Shown one piece after another: positions 42,384-50,236 of a DNA stretch of 64,000 nt. A program made the position numbers and the translations under genes. Under the pieces are notes generated by a model. That model saw nothing but the letters and a program-made list of their open reading frames with translations, had not been told where the DNA came from and did no database searches. The stretch comes from Paraburkholderia kirstenboschensis (GTDB taxonomy: Bacteria > Pseudomonadota > Gammaproteobacteria > Burkholderiales > Burkholderiaceae). Each line of letters opens with the position of its first letter. Position 1 is the first letter of the stretch. The stretch covers positions 62,001 through 126,000 of the forward strand of contig NZ_CAJHCR010000009.1 of the NCBI RefSeq assembly GCF_904848585.1, given 5' to 3'.

Positions 42384-43497
42384 CGGTATCAGCCGGCCCG
42401 CTCGCGCGGGCCGCGAGTGCGCGGGCGAGCCGGCGCACTCGAATTGCCAGCATTCCCCAGTGCGAGTTGACGATCTGCGTGGTCCATGCCGTAGACGCTT
42501 CGCCGCGCGCCCAGTAGGCTTTGAAGCGCTCCGCGCCGACGCCGAAGTCGAGATCGAAGCCGTTGTTGAACGCCCACTTCACGCATTCCTCGACCGCGAT
42601 CAGACCGGGGCAGCATCTGCCGTAGTACGGATCGTAGCCGGCAAAAATCGCGCTTGCCCACGGATTGCCGAGGCTCACGATAATGCCCGCCACCGGCGCC
42701 TCGTTCAGCGTGACGACGATCAGGCGCGCCATTGACGGCACATCGGGCGAATAGATCAGCTTGCCCAGAAAGCGCTCGAACTCGGGCGAGTCGAGCCACA
42801 CGCTGCGTTTGCCGACGCGGTCGCTCCAGCTACGCTTGCAGTTGAACATCCATTCGATGATCGACGCGGTCTCGCCCTCTTCGGCCGGATCGATTACGCG
42901 CACGGCAACGGTGCCTTCTTTCGACAAACGCTTGACGAAGCTGCCGGGCCGCTTGCCGAATAGCGTGCCAAGCGATCGGCAATACTCGTCCCACGTGCCC
43001 TGCCCGCGCAAGCGTGCTGCCGACGCCTGGTGAGGCTCGGTGAACAGCACTCGGCGTTCGCGCGACACGAGCTTGTGGAGATCAAGCGTCTCGCGAACAT
43101 ACGGCATGTGAATGAAATCCGCGCCACAGCGGCGGCGCGCTATGTTCCATGCGCCTTCTATCAACGCCGGGGCCGATGCGTCGTCGGCAACCAGCACGCT
43201 CGTGTAGTCGCCGCCTTCGGGTCCGAGCGGCACGAGATACGTCCATAACGCACGCTTGGCTGTTTCGAGCGGCCAGATCATTACGAGCTGGCCGTCTTCG
43301 CGACACACGATGCATTTGAGCATGCGTCCGTGCGGCTTCGACACATGCTGCCATGCGAGCCAGCAGTAACTGAACGACTGATAGTAGTAGCCTTGCGCAC
43401 GCATCCACAGCGCGTCCCATTCTGGCTGTAGCGCGCGGAATTGCGCTTCGTCGGTAATGATGTCGTAGTGCCGCGTGCGATGGGTTGTCTCGTTCAT
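42343..43497 (-). CDS. GNAT-like acetyltransferase (BcsL/CelD type)
   Basis: This 384-residue protein resembles the Acetyltransf_6/FemAB-like GNAT proteins often annotated as cellulose biosynthesis CelD or BcsL: YDIITDEAQFRALQPEWDAL, FSYCWLAWQHV, GRMLKCIVCREDGQLVMIWP, then NEAPVAGIIVSLGNPWASAI, FAGYDPYYGRCCPGLIAVEE and FDLDFGVGAERFKAYW. These residues shape the acyl-CoA and acceptor sites. The acceptor is unknown; no polysaccharide operon adjoins it. It appears to be a single gene. Confidence 0.75.
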   Translation of the reverse strand: MNETTHRTRHYDIITDEAQFRALQPEWDALWMRAQGYYYQSFSYCWLAWQHVSKPHGRMLKCIVCREDGQLVMIWPLETAKRALWTYLVPLGPEGGDYTSVLVADDASAPALIEGAWNIARRRCGADFIHMPYVRETLDLHKLVSRERRVLFTEPHQASAARLRGQGTWDEYCRSLGTLFGKRPGSFVKRLSKEGTVAVRVIDPAEEGETASIIEWMFNCKRSWSDRVGKRSVWLDSPEFERFLGKLIYSPDVPSMARLIVVTLNEAPVAGIIVSLGNPWASAIFAGYDPYYGRCCPGLIAVEECVKWAFNNGFDLDFGVGAERFKAYWARGEASTAWTTQIVNSHWGMLAIRVRRLARALAARASGPADTATTDPDSALASRR

Positions 43498-43806
43498 GCG
43501 GTCTCACAGAATGCCGGATACGGTTGCCGCTTTTGCACCAGTGTTGACCCGCGAACGACGGGGCAGGCGCAAGCGGCCGCCCCGGGTTCAAGCAGGTATT
43601 GCGAGCATGCACCGCGCGCCTCGCAGCGTGTGTGCGGGGCCGCACGCTGTGCTGGTCGTGCCGGTCATGAAGCGCTATGCGGCAGCAGGCGCTGGAGCCA
43701 TTTCGCTCCTGCTGCTAAGAATCGGCCAAATGCTTCGTTGCTCACGGCGCATCTGATGCCGTACCGTTGACGGATTGCGCATTGCGCGCCTCAATACGGA
43801 GAATCC
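43498..43806. other. Divergent promoter region
   Basis: About 310 bases separate the divergent starts of the GNAT-like and flavoprotein genes. Open frames here have no ribosome site or domain. Promoters of both genes must lie inside; AATACGGAG just before 43807 is the ribosome site of the flavoprotein. Confidence 0.4.
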
Positions 43807-45072
43807 ATGTCCGCGCCCACATCGCATGACAACCCGGCCCCTGCGGCCGGCATCGCCGACGCCGCACAGCTTTTCGACGACAACGCGCTAACCCGCCGTT
43901 TCGCGCCTGTCTTCGCACGGATCGCGCAAGGCGCGGTGCATCGCGAACGCCATCGCGAGCTTGCCTACGAACCCGTGGAATGGCTGCGCGAAGCCGGCTA
44001 TACGAAGTTGCGCGTGCCGAAACAATACGGCGGCGAAGGCGTGTCGCTAAGCGAATTTCTCGCGCTCGTCACGCGCCTTGGCGAAGCGGACTCGAACCTG
44101 CCGCAAATTCTTCGCGTGCACGGCGGCTTCATCGAATCGCTGCTGGAATATGGCGACGACGCGTTACGCGACCGTTGGCTCTCACGCGTCGCGCAAGGGC
44201 AGATAATCGGCGGAGCGGTGGCCGAGCGCACGGCCGTCACGAACAACAGCGTGCGCCTGACGCAATCGGGCGGCGCGTGGTATCTCGACGGAGAGAAGTA
44301 CTACACCACGGGCACGCTGTACGCAGACTGGGTGGATGTGACCGCGCACGACGGACAAAGCGACGTGCGCGTGCTGGTTGCCAGCGGCACGCCGGGCCTG
44401 GAACGTATCGACGACTGGGACGGCTTCGGCCAGCGTCTGACGGGCAGCGGCACCGCGCGTTTCAATCATGTGCCTGTCACGCGAGAGAACGTGTACCGGC
44501 GCTACGACGCGTCAGCACCGCGCCGCAACAGTGTGCTCACCTCGTACTACCAGGCGCTGCACGTGGCGAACCTGGCTGGCATCAGCCGTGCCGCCCTGCG
44601 CGATGCAGTAGCGTTCACGCAAGGCAAGACGAGAACCTTCGGTATCCCAGGCGAATCGAGTCCGCGCGACAATCCGCTCGTGCATCGCGTGGTCGGCCGG
44701 CTTGCGAGTCTCGCCTATTCGACGCAGAGTGTTAGCGCGTCGCTCGCGCGGGCCATCGACGAAGTATTGGTCGCGCGACAGGAAGGACGCACAACCGAAG
44801 AGACCTATATTCGCCTCGACATTCAGACCTTTCAGGCGCAGCAGATCGCCATCGAGCAGACCTTGCAGGCCGCCACGCTGCTCTTCGAAGTGGGCGGTGC
44901 ATCCGCGACCAGTGAAACGCGGCGCTTCGACCGCTACTGGCGCAATGCGCGAGTGCTCGCGTCGCACAACCCCGCCATCATTCGCGAGGCCGCCATCGGT
45001 GACTTCTACCTGAATGGCAACGCGCACAACGAGCGCTTCGGCATTGCCCGGCCGACAGCCGAGGCCGCCTGA
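43807..45072 (+). CDS. Acyl-CoA dehydrogenase-like flavoprotein (DszC/SfnB type)
   Basis: The 421-residue protein has the acyl-CoA dehydrogenase fold: N-terminal helices, LRVPKQYGGEGVSLSEFL, the FMN/FAD-binding GGAVAERTAVTNNS and YLDGEKYYTTGTLYADWVDV, and a C-terminal helical bundle with FEVGGASATSETRRFDRYWR. The usual catalytic Glu of true dehydrogenases is not evident, and the pattern resembles DszC and SfnB flavin-dependent monooxygenases of organosulfur metabolism. It would need a flavin reductase, not seen nearby. The substrate is unresolved. An acyl-CoA substrate cannot be excluded. Confidence 0.7.
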   Translation: MSAPTSHDNPAPAAGIADAAQLFDDNALTRRFAPVFARIAQGAVHRERHRELAYEPVEWLREAGYTKLRVPKQYGGEGVSLSEFLALVTRLGEADSNLPQILRVHGGFIESLLEYGDDALRDRWLSRVAQGQIIGGAVAERTAVTNNSVRLTQSGGAWYLDGEKYYTTGTLYADWVDVTAHDGQSDVRVLVASGTPGLERIDDWDGFGQRLTGSGTARFNHVPVTRENVYRRYDASAPRRNSVLTSYYQALHVANLAGISRAALRDAVAFTQGKTRTFGIPGESSPRDNPLVHRVVGRLASLAYSTQSVSASLARAIDEVLVARQEGRTTEETYIRLDIQTFQAQQIAIEQTLQAATLLFEVGGASATSETRRFDRYWRNARVLASHNPAIIREAAIGDFYLNGNAHNERFGIARPTAEAA

Positions 45073-45162
45073 CAGGCAGCGCGCCAAGCCGCGCTTTCAT
45101 GTGGCACAGTAGCGTCAGTGCATGCGCGCGGGGCGCGGCACGCAACTGCCCTGACGAGCCCC

Positions 45163-45681
45163 ATGAAGAACCTGCCAGCCTATGAGCCGCCAGTCGATGA
45201 ACAGCAGCTTTTGCTGAAATGGATCCGGCGAGCGCGCGAATCGCAAATGAGCCACTACGACATGGCCGATCTGTTGTCCGCACGCGACCGCCAGGTCGGC
45301 TGGCTCGTCACCGTATTGGCAGCGTTCGTGGGCACGGCGGTGTTTGCATCGCTGAACACGAACGCAGTCTCGCTGGAGATCAGGATTCTGGTCGGCCTCG
45401 TGAGCGTGATCGCCGCGGTGTCGTCTGCGTTGCAAACGTATATGCGTTATGCGGAGCGTGCAGAAAAACATCGCGCGGCAGGCGCACGTTATGGCGCGGT
45501 GCGGCGGCGGCTCGAATCGGTTTTTGCGGGCGACGCCGACGCACGCGACGGCCACTATCTGACCGCGATTCGCGACGAACTCGACCGGCTTGCACAAGAC
45601 TCGCCGAATGTGCCGCCGCGCAACTTTTACCGTACGCAGCGAGCGTTATCCGTGGATCCGCGCCGCGGCACCGACACCTGA
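45163..45681 (+). CDS. SLATT-domain membrane protein
   Basis: The 172-residue protein has a helical N-terminus, two adjacent membrane segments (VGWLVTVLAAFVGTAVFASL; LEIRILVGLVSVIAAVSSAL) and a C-terminal helical part ending in NVPPRNFYRTQRAL. This is the SLATT/DUF4231 arrangement. SLATT proteins are predicted membrane effectors that may form pores and are often linked to nucleotide-sensing defence genes. No cyclase or sensor gene is adjacent. The in-frame ATG 45163 is preferred to an upstream start with a non-family extension. It ends 10 bases from the convergent YceH gene. Confidence 0.7.
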   Translation: MKNLPAYEPPVDEQQLLLKWIRRARESQMSHYDMADLLSARDRQVGWLVTVLAAFVGTAVFASLNTNAVSLEIRILVGLVSVIAAVSSALQTYMRYAERAEKHRAAGARYGAVRRRLESVFAGDADARDGHYLTAIRDELDRLAQDSPNVPPRNFYRTQRALSVDPRRGTDT

Positions 45682-45691
45682 GCGGGCGGCC

Positions 45692-46393
45692 TCAAGCATC
45701 GAGATCGTTCGCGTCGATGCCTAGTTCGGCAGCCATGCGCCGCACCACAGCCTGAAGGCGGTTGACCTGATCGGCGAGCCGTTTCTGCTCGGCCTTCACC
45801 GCTTCGAACGTGGACAGCGGCACGGTTTCTTCCTCGCCGCCGCCCGGTTGCGCGAACTCGCTCAAGCTCACTTCACCGCACAGCAAGTGCATCCATCTAT
45901 TCTCGCGCTCGCCCGGCGTGCGAGGCAGCTTGACGACACGCGGGGGATCGTTCGCGGCGAGTTCGTCGAGGAATGCCTCGACCGAGGAGATATCGGCAAA
46001 GCCATGCAAGCGCGCGCTGTTCAGGCGCAATTCCGCGGCCGTCTGCGGGCCGCGCAGCAACAACGTGGTCAGTAACGCTGCGGACTGGCTCGGCAGACCG
46101 AGCACGCGATTCATGTTGTGCTCGAAGCGCGGCACGCGGCTGCTGCTGCCTTCCATCACGAGGCTTAGCCGTTTCAGACCGTCGAGCGCGGTCAGCACTT
46201 CGGCGTCGGTCGCATTCATTACCGGCGAGCGGCCGGTCTTCTGATTGCAGCCCAACGTCAAAGCATTGAGCGACAGCGGATAACTGTCGGGCACCGTGTG
46301 CTGTTTTTCGACGAGCACGCCAAGCACGCGCCCCTCTAGCAAGGTCAATGCGCGGATGGCAGGACGGGACGGAGCGTCGGGAGTCGAATTCAT
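45692..46393 (-). CDS. YceH (DUF480) family protein
   Basis: This 233-residue protein is a typical YceH: ALTLLEGRVLGVLVEKQHTV, YPLSLNALTLGCNQKTGRSP, winged-helix repeats, LLLRGPQTAAELRLNSARLH and a C-terminal coiled coil (RLADQVNRLQAVVRRMAAEL). The structure of the family is a pair of winged-helix domains; the function is unknown. Start MNSTPD (46393) is chosen by family usage; an in-frame ATG lies at 46408. Neither has a strong ribosome site. Confidence 0.85.
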   Translation of the reverse strand: MNSTPDAPSRPAIRALTLLEGRVLGVLVEKQHTVPDSYPLSLNALTLGCNQKTGRSPVMNATDAEVLTALDGLKRLSLVMEGSSSRVPRFEHNMNRVLGLPSQSAALLTTLLLRGPQTAAELRLNSARLHGFADISSVEAFLDELAANDPPRVVKLPRTPGERENRWMHLLCGEVSLSEFAQPGGGEEETVPLSTFEAVKAEQKRLADQVNRLQAVVRRMAAELGIDANDLDA

Positions 46394-46599
46394 TTGATGT
46401 AGCGGCATGTGCCGATGTGGTCGTGGATAACACGCCTTACCATCGCTCTGCGAGGTGGCACTTTTCTGGTAGTGGGCACTATGATAACGGCCCGAGCGGC
46501 TCACGGCGCATGAATCGCCGCAGCGGACCAGGGGCGCGCGCCCCTGCGCTGGGCACGCGGTCTGCTCTCTCATCGTCTTTCTCGACACGGAGTGTTTCA

Positions 46600-47172
46600 A
46601 TGCCGATGCGTTCACAGTCGGTCCTGCGCGTGAGCGCTATCTCCCTCGCGGTGGGCGCCGTTTGCCTGCTCGGCGCCTGTGCGCTGAGTCCAGGCGGCAA
46701 GAGCGGCAACGCGCGCGTGCCCGAGCCCGCCAAGCCGGTCGACCTCGGCCGCTATCTGGGCCGCTGGTACGAGTTCGCGCGCTACGAAAACCGCTTCGAA
46801 AAAGGCTGCGAGGCGGTGACCGCCGACTACGCCGCGCGTGAAGACGGCCTGATCGACGTGACCAACAGTTGCCGCAAGAATGGCGTTGAAGGGCCGCTCG
46901 ACGTCTCGAAGGGCCGCGCCAAGGTGGTAGCCGGATCGGACAACGCGAAGCTGAAGGTGTCGTTCTTCGGCCCGTTCTTCGTCGGCAATTACTGGGTGCT
47001 GGATCACGCCGACGACTACAGCTGGTCGATCGTCGGCGAACCTGGCGGGCGCTACCTGTGGATTCTGACGCGTGAAGCCAAACCGGCCGCCAGCGTGAGA
47101 GATGGATTGATCGGGCGCGTGCGTGCGCTCGGCTACGACACGTCGATGTTGCGCGTCACGCAGCACGGCTAG
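46600..47172 (+). CDS. Bacterial lipocalin (Blc-type lipoprotein)
   Basis: The 190-residue product starts with a lipoprotein signal (VGAVCLLGACALSPG, Cys near residue 27). The mature part shows lipocalin motif 1 (YLGRWYEFARYENRFEKGCE), then DVTNSCRKNG and FFVGNYWVLDHADDYSWSIV, and the C-terminal LWILTREAKP strand, as in Blc. Such lipocalins bind lysophospholipids at the outer membrane. ATG 46600 has CGGAG upstream. The glycine riboswitch begins about 65 bases downstream. Confidence 0.85.
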   Translation: MPMRSQSVLRVSAISLAVGAVCLLGACALSPGGKSGNARVPEPAKPVDLGRYLGRWYEFARYENRFEKGCEAVTADYAAREDGLIDVTNSCRKNGVEGPLDVSKGRAKVVAGSDNAKLKVSFFGPFFVGNYWVLDHADDYSWSIVGEPGGRYLWILTREAKPAASVRDGLIGRVRALGYDTSMLRVTQHG

Positions 47173-47236
47173 CCCGTTAGAAAACACTTGCCGGAAGAAA
47201 TTTTGCCCGGTATCGTCGTGGCGTTCTGCAAAGCAG

Positions 47237-47430
47237 CGCGGGAGAGATCGTCCGAAGGCAGGGCGACGCCGACGGAGCAACCGCCCCGGAAACTCTCAGG
47301 CAAAAGGACCGCGCAGCAGGAACATCTGGAGAGCGGCGCCGCGCGCGCCCACCGAAGGGGATTCCCGCACACGGCCAGCGCTTTCGCGCACCGCCGGGAA
47401 GAAACTCTCAGGTACATGGACAGATGGGGC
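47237..47430 (+). ncRNA. Tandem glycine riboswitch
   Basis: Two consecutive glycine aptamers are visible. The first, about 47237-47314, has GCGGGAGAGATC, CCGAAGGC, CGACGGAGCAACCGCC and AACTCTCAGGCAAAAGGACCGC. The second, about 47322-47430, has ATCTGGAGAG, CCGAAGGGG, CCGCCGGGAAGAAAC and TCTCAGGTACATGGACAGA. These blocks are the conserved core of the gcvT-type riboswitch; the CTCTCAGGNAAAAGGAC and CTCTCAGGTACATGGACAGA endings are characteristic. It stands in the leader of the DadA-like gene at 47491 and should switch that gene on or off with glycine. Confidence 0.93.
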
Positions 47431-47469
47431 ATCGGCACCGGTTTCGCATGAAATCGAACCCGGTGATGC
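47430..47469 (+). promoter_or_regulatory. Probable riboswitch expression platform
   Basis: Directly after the second aptamer, GCAT and CACCGG (47430-47440) can pair with CCGGTG and ATGC (47459-47468) with a small bulge. It stops about 10 bases before the weak ribosome site (CTGGA) of ATG 47491. No T-run follows the stem, so control may act on translation or by Rho rather than by an intrinsic terminator. Confidence 0.45.
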
Positions 47470-47490
47470 TCAACTACTCTGGACCATGTC

Positions 47491-48702
47491 ATGTCACGAA
47501 TCGCCATTATCGGCGCCGGCATTACCGGCGTTACGACTGCGCACGCCCTCGCGCAATGCGGCCACCACGTCACCGTGTTCGAACGTCACCGCTATGCGGC
47601 GATGGAGACCTCGTTCGCCAACGGAGGCCAGCTATCGGCCAGCAATGCAGAAGTGTGGAACAGCACGGCCACGGTTCTGAAAGGCCTGCGCTGGATGTTC
47701 ACGCGCGACGCCCCGCTGCTGCTCAATCCCCTGCCCACGTGGCACAAGTATTCGTGGATGGGCGAATTCCTGCGGCAGATTCCGCACTACCGTGCGAATA
47801 CCGTCGAAACGGTGCGGCTTGCCATCGCCGCGCGCGAGCATCTCTTTTCGATCGCCGAGCAGGAAGGCATCGACTTCGATCTGGAACGGCGCGGCATTCT
47901 GCACGTCTACAAGACGCGCAAGGAGTTCGACGCGGCGGCCAAGGTCAATGACCTGCTGCGCGAAGGCGGACTCGAGCGCAGCGCCGTGACGTCGAGCGAA
48001 TTGCAGCGCATCGAGCCCACGCTGCACGGCGATTTCTACGGCGGCTTTTTCACGCCGTCCGATTCGACAGGCGACATCCACAAGTTCACGCGCGGTCTCG
48101 CCGATGCATGCGTGCGCCACGGCGTGCAGTTCCATTACGATGCAGAAATCACGTCGATCGAGCAACCCGCCGAAGGGCGCTTCTCGCTCACAGTCAATCT
48201 CGAAGGCGAGACGCAGCGCTTCGGGTTCGAGCGGATCGTCGTGTGCGCGGGCGTGAAAAGCCGGCATTTTGCGGCGATGCTCGGCGACCACGTGAACGTG
48301 TATCCGGTCAAGGGCTATTCGATCACCGTCTGTCTCGACGATCAAACGAGCAGGCAGCGTGCGCCGTGGGTCAGTCTGCTCGACGACAGCGCGAAGATCG
48401 TGACGAGCCGGCTCGGCGCGGACCGTTTTCGCGTCGCGGGCACGGCGGAGATCAACGGCTTCAATCGCGATATCCGTTCCGACCGGATTGCTCCGCTAGT
48501 AGACTGGACCCGGCGGCATTTCCCCGAGGTGTCGACCGCGCGCGTGATTCCGTGGGCAGGCTTGCGGCCGATGCTGCCGAGCATGTTGCCCAAGGTCGGA
48601 CGCGGAAAGCGGCGCGGCGTGTTCTATAACACGGGGCACGGCCACCTGGGCTGGACGCTGTCGGCCGCAACGGCGCAGGCGGTGGCGGGCGCGATGGAGT
48701 AG
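47491..48702 (+). CDS. D-amino-acid dehydrogenase-like FAD oxidoreductase (DadA type)
   Basis: The 403-residue protein opens with the dinucleotide-binding IAIIGAGITGVTTAHALAQ and continues with TSFANGGQLSASNAEVWN and WHKYSWMGEFLRQIP, typical of DadA. Later it shows FYGGFFTPSDSTGDIHKFTR and, near the C-terminus, PWAGLRPMLPSMLPKVG and VFYNTGHGHLGWTLS, which bind FAD and the substrate carboxylate. DadA-type enzymes deaminate D-amino acids or glycine-like substrates at the membrane. The glycine riboswitch in its leader makes glycine or a glycine-derived amino acid the likely inducer, possibly the substrate. No signal peptide. Confidence 0.9.
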   Translation: MSRIAIIGAGITGVTTAHALAQCGHHVTVFERHRYAAMETSFANGGQLSASNAEVWNSTATVLKGLRWMFTRDAPLLLNPLPTWHKYSWMGEFLRQIPHYRANTVETVRLAIAAREHLFSIAEQEGIDFDLERRGILHVYKTRKEFDAAAKVNDLLREGGLERSAVTSSELQRIEPTLHGDFYGGFFTPSDSTGDIHKFTRGLADACVRHGVQFHYDAEITSIEQPAEGRFSLTVNLEGETQRFGFERIVVCAGVKSRHFAAMLGDHVNVYPVKGYSITVCLDDQTSRQRAPWVSLLDDSAKIVTSRLGADRFRVAGTAEINGFNRDIRSDRIAPLVDWTRRHFPEVSTARVIPWAGLRPMLPSMLPKVGRGKRRGVFYNTGHGHLGWTLSAATAQAVAGAME

Positions 48703-48767
48703 CCTGCCGCCAGGAAGACGCGGCATCTGCTAGTGTTGTGCAATCCGCGTCTTGACCTTGAAAATCC

Positions 48768-49046
48768 ATGGCTCATTCGGGCTTTGCCAATCCGGACAGT
48801 GCCGCCTCCCACGGCGCGGACGGCTCGCGTCTGAGCGACGAGCAGATTGGCGAAGAAGCGACGCGGCGGCTCGCATGGGACGCCGCGGTTCCTGAACATA
48901 CGATCACGGTGGAAGTGTGCGACGGGCACATCGTGCTGAGCGGCGAACTCGAACACGATGCGCAACGAATTGCGGCGCTCGAAGACGTGACGCGGCTATT
49001 CGGTGTCGCGGGTGTATGCGATCGACTCGTTGTGAAGCACCCGTGA
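48768..49046 (+). CDS. Single BON-domain protein
   Basis: The 92-residue protein has one BON domain (DEQIGEEATRRLAWDAAVPE; ITVEVCDGHIVLSGELEHDA; GVAGVCDRLVVKH), a phospholipid-binding fold. No signal peptide is visible, unlike OsmY. It ends 21 bases before the convergent acetate kinase gene. Role likely in stress response, by analogy only. Confidence 0.78.
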   Translation: MAHSGFANPDSAASHGADGSRLSDEQIGEEATRRLAWDAAVPEHTITVEVCDGHIVLSGELEHDAQRIAALEDVTRLFGVAGVCDRLVVKHP

Positions 49047-49067
49047 GCAGAGCACGATGCAACAGGC

Positions 49068-50225
49068 TCAAGCACGATCCGCACGCAGCAACGCGCGACA
49101 ATGCCTCGCGATCTGCTTCTCTTCTTCGGTATGAAGCGCCCTCACCTTGCCTGATGCGTCGCCCTCGTGAAGGCCGAGAAACGACAGCCCGTCGCAGATA
49201 CGCTTGCGCATCTGCCTGCTGTGCTCGCCGATGCCGCCGGTGAACACCAGCAAATCTATGCCGCCCAGCAAAGCCGCATATCCGCCAATGGTTTTGCGCA
49301 CGGCGGTCGCGAACGCGTCGAGCGCCAGTGACGCATGCGCGTCGCCCGCCGCCGCGCGTTGTTCGAGCGCCTGCATGTCGCTCTCGCCATCGGCGTAACC
49401 GGCCAGGCCGCTGTGCCGGTTCAGAAGGGTCTCCAGCGCGTTTGCGTCGAGCTTTTCCACTCGCATCAGATATAACAGCACGCCAGGGTCGAGGTCGCCG
49501 CAACGGGTTCCCATTGGCACGCCGCCGGTCGGCGTCATGCCCATCGACGTATCGACCGAGCGGCCGTCGCGCAATGCGCACACGCTCGAACCGTTGCCGA
49601 GGTGGGCAAACACGGCCCGCGCCGGCAGCTTGGTGCCAAGCTGCGCGACGAGCGATTCGTACGAAAGCCCGTGAAATCCGTAGCGAATCACACCGGCGTC
49701 CGCATAGCGCCGCGGTAACGCGAGTTGCGCGGCACGCGGCGGCAGCGTCGCATGAAAGGCAGTGTCGAAGCAGGCAAAGTGCTGCGCGCCGCCGAAAATC
49801 TTCTGCGCTTCATCGATCAGATCGAGCGCGGGCGGAATATGCAGAGGCGCGAAATGCACTGCATCCTGCAAGCGGCGGTGGACCTCGGGCGTAAGCCGCT
49901 GATGCGAGCGCAAGTGCGGCCCGCCGTGCACCACACGGTGGCCGACCGCCGTGGGTTGCTCTTGACGTTGCTGGGCAAGCACGGTGGAAAGCTTCTGCAA
50001 TGCGTCGGTTTGCGACTCCAGCACATGCTCCTCGTGGACCAGCACGCGCCCGTCGGGAGCCGCGATCCGCAAGCTGCCGTCGCGGCGGCCAATGCCTTGC
50101 GCGCTGCCTTCGAGCAACAGCGACTCGTCGTAGCCGGAATGCTCGAACAGCCCGAACTTCAGCGACGACGATCCGCTGTTCAGCACAAGAATGGTATGCG
50201 GCGAAGCGCTGTCCTGAGTGTTCAT
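49068..50225 (-). CDS. ackA: Acetate kinase
   Basis: This 385-residue protein has the acetate kinase signatures: VLNSGSSSLKFGLF, GHRVVHGG, HFACFDTAFHATLP, RYGFHGLSYES, FAHLGNGSSVCAL and VFTGGIGEHS. It converts acetyl phosphate and ADP to acetate and ATP. Its start is 12 bases downstream of the phosphoketolase stop on the same strand, so the pair acts as one operon that turns sugar phosphates into acetyl phosphate and then ATP. Confidence 0.95.
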   Translation of the reverse strand: MNTQDSASPHTILVLNSGSSSLKFGLFEHSGYDESLLLEGSAQGIGRRDGSLRIAAPDGRVLVHEEHVLESQTDALQKLSTVLAQQRQEQPTAVGHRVVHGGPHLRSHQRLTPEVHRRLQDAVHFAPLHIPPALDLIDEAQKIFGGAQHFACFDTAFHATLPPRAAQLALPRRYADAGVIRYGFHGLSYESLVAQLGTKLPARAVFAHLGNGSSVCALRDGRSVDTSMGMTPTGGVPMGTRCGDLDPGVLLYLMRVEKLDANALETLLNRHSGLAGYADGESDMQALEQRAAAGDAHASLALDAFATAVRKTIGGYAALLGGIDLLVFTGGIGEHSRQMRKRICDGLSFLGLHEGDASGKVRALHTEEEKQIARHCRALLRADRA

Positions 50226-50236
50226 GACGGCCTCGC

